A stretch of DNA of 6,303 nucleotides from Nanohaloarchaea archaeon PL-Br10_U2g5. GTDB lineage: Archaea > Halobacteriota > Halobacteria > Halobacteriales > Haloferacaceae. The position numbers were made by a program, and so were the translations under genes. The notes below the pieces were generated by a model. It was not told the origin of the DNA and searched no databases. It saw only the letters and a list, made by a program, of their open reading frames with translations. The stretch is from contig LKMY01000108.1 in the NCBI GenBank assembly GCA_001564205.1, positions 1 to 6,303 of the forward strand, written 5' to 3'. Below are positions 5,355 to 6,303 of this stretch, piece by piece; the stretch's first letter is position 1; every line of letters starts with the position of its first letter.

Positions 5355-6131
5355 ATGGAACTCCCCGACGACGCGGAGATACACGAGATAGACGACGGCG
5401 AGCGATACGTGGTCGGCGACGCGGTCGCGGTGCTCGATGCGTTCCGGGACGAGGCGGCCGCGGTGTTCCTCGACGACGCGTGGGCGAGACCGGAACGGAC
5501 CGAGCAGGGTGGCCTGGCGTACGAGCTCCACCCCTTCGACGACGCACACCCGGCAACGGGTGACGACGTCGACGACTCGCTGACGACGACCGACGTCATC
5601 GATTCGTGCCGGAACGCGTTGGTCGATGGTGGGTGGTTCATCGCGGACGCCGACGACTGGCTGTTCCCCCGCGTCGTCGACTATCTCCGAACCGAGTGGG
5701 GAGACGCGGCATCGCTCCCCGAAGACGGCGGCTTCCGGCGGATGGGCGGCGTGACGTATCTGACCGATGACGGCGTGCCCGACCGCGGCACACACGGAGA
5801 CGCGCTGTCGACGGGCGGATACTCGGTCGTCTTCGCACACGAGGAGGCGACAGAGCGCCGGACCGACGTCTCTGCGCGACAGGTCGCAGCGTGGCCCACT
5901 GAGACGTACGGTCGCGGTGGTCGAGCCAAGCCGATCGCGCCGTACGAGGCGTGGATCGAGGGGCTCGTCGACCCCGGCGAGCTGATACTCGTTCCCTGTG
6001 CGGGGACCGCGCCGGCCGCCATCGCCGCGAAGCGCGTCTTCGGCGACGACGCAAACTACGTCTGTGTCGATATCGACGAGAACGCCTATGAGGCCTTTTC
6101 GAGGCGCTACGACGACGAAATCGCGGACTGA
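5355..6131 (+). CDS. Beta-class DNA amino-methyltransferase-like protein with degenerate motifs
   Basis: The product is 258 residues. Its layout follows N6-adenine/N4-cytosine methyltransferases of the beta order (motif IV, then X, then I). Y-V-V-G-D-A-V-A-V-L-D-A-F resembles the usual G-D-x-x-x-x-L strand; then V-F-L-D40-D-A-W43 sits where (D/N/S)-P-P-(Y/W) should be. D-S-C-R-N-A-L-V-D-G-G-W-F-I resembles the post-IV R-x-L-K-P-G-G strand. K192-P193 with A-W-I-E-G-L-V-D-P-G-E-L-I-L matches motif X. V213-P-C-A-G-T-A-P220 replaces D-P-F-x-G-S-G-T of motif I, followed by A-A-K-R and V-D239-I-D-E-N-x-Y-x-x-F-x-x-R. SAM binding may survive, but base methylation is doubtful without the P-P-(Y/W). 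The ATG at 5355 is preferred over ATG 5328, which would add the basic M-R-R-R-N-S-R-C-L; a weak TTCATT (5321-5326) could serve as TATA. No restriction endonuclease gene is next to it in this window. Confidence 0.7.
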   Translation: MELPDDAEIHEIDDGERYVVGDAVAVLDAFRDEAAAVFLDDAWARPERTEQGGLAYELHPFDDAHPATGDDVDDSLTTTDVIDSCRNALVDGGWFIADADDWLFPRVVDYLRTEWGDAASLPEDGGFRRMGGVTYLTDDGVPDRGTHGDALSTGGYSVVFAHEEATERRTDVSARQVAAWPTETYGRGGRAKPIAPYEAWIEGLVDPGELILVPCAGTAPAAIAAKRVFGDDANYVCVDIDENAYEAFSRRYDDEIAD

Positions 6132-6189
6132 GATCGACGCATGAGAGAGCGAACTCGAGCCCCGTCGAACCGCCGAGTACGCGACTAGA

Positions 6190-6224
6190 GACGGAGTTAT
6201 ACCGCTCCGGACTAACGAATTGTC
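6190..6224 (+). promoter_or_regulatory. TATA box and leaderless promoter of the QueD-like gene, flanked by a short inverted repeat
   Basis: TTATAC (6197-6202) lies about 26 bases above the ATG at 6225, fitting a leaderless start. The TATA is bracketed by CGGAG (6192-6196) and CTCCG (6205-6209), a 5-bp inverted repeat with an 8-base spacer, which could be an operator or chance. The remainder of the 93-base gap (6132-6224) shows nothing else clear. Confidence 0.6.
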
Positions 6225-6303
6225 ATGTACTCGGTGTCGGTCTCACGAAGCTGTATCGCACAGCATTATCTCACGGTCCCCGACCCGGGACCGGAAGGAA
6301 CCC
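6225..6303 (+). CDS. 6-pyruvoyl-tetrahydropterin synthase / QueD-like protein, N-terminal fragment
   Basis: ATG 6225 opens a frame that runs off the window after 26 codons: M-Y-S-V-S-V-S-R-S-C-I-A-Q-H14-Y-L-T-V-P-D and onward through P-G-P-E-G-T. The start M-Y-x-V-x-V followed by (F/C)-x-A-x-H-x-L is the opening strand and first zinc-ligand histidine (H14) of the PTPS/QueD family. Members make 6-pyruvoyl- or 6-carboxy-tetrahydropterin from dihydroneopterin triphosphate, on the way to tetrahydropterins or to queuosine/archaeosine precursors. The second and third zinc histidines and the catalytic Cys/Glu lie outside the window, so which activity applies is open. C10 stands where Phe is common. 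The leaderless promoter supports the start. Confidence 0.65.
   Translation, partial: MYSVSVSRSCIAQHYLTVPDPGPEGT

Noticed and set aside
3697..6131. Provirus or integrated element suggested by a ParB-like gene near a DNA-methyltransferase-like gene
   Set aside because: No integrase, attachment repeats, tRNA end, capsid or replication gene is seen. The phosphatidyltransferase between them is chromosomal in type and base composition does not shift.

Overview
The window is haloarchaeal chromosomal DNA. Evidence: high GC, acidic proteins rich in Asp/Glu, GAC/GTC/CTC-heavy codon use, start codons sitting about 26-30 bases below AT-rich TATA-like boxes (leaderless transcripts), and gene content typical of Halobacteria (MeaB, the archaeal tRNA thiolase NcsA, small haloarchaeal membrane proteins). 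The genus cannot be fixed from the sequence; a Halorubrum-like organism is a guess.

Layout. The left edge holds the C-terminal third or so of a MeaB/ArgK-type GTPase (1-396). After a short gap with a hairpin and a good TATA box comes a membrane-anchored alpha/beta-hydrolase-fold protein (501-1460) whose catalytic positions look altered. It converges on a DUF4442-type hotdog thioesterase on the minus strand (1467-1985); the two stop codons are the ends of a perfect 12-base palindrome. A 229-base divergent spacer with a short tandem repeat separates the thioesterase from ncsA (2215-3189), a tRNA 2-thiolation enzyme with all its cysteine motifs intact. Then follow a four-helix small membrane protein (3285-3650), a ParB-like-fold protein (3697-4512), and a CDP-alcohol phosphatidyltransferase (4509-5267). 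The last two overlap by four bases and are probably translationally coupled. After a hairpin-containing gap lies a protein laid out like a beta-class DNA amino-methyltransferase but with degenerate catalytic and SAM-binding motifs (5355-6131). The right edge has a well-formed leaderless promoter and the first 26 codons of a 6-pyruvoyl-tetrahydropterin synthase/QueD-like gene (6225 onward).

How they work together. Most genes look like independent housekeeping or conserved accessory units. The only clear operon is the ParB-like/CDP-alcohol phosphatidyltransferase pair, which ties an unknown ParB-fold protein to phospholipid (or polar head-group) synthesis. No mobile element, CRISPR, tRNA or rRNA is visible. 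The best leads for something undescribed are the two 'enzyme-shaped' proteins with altered active sites (hydrolase and methyltransferase-like protein) and the coupled ParB-like/phosphatidyltransferase pair.
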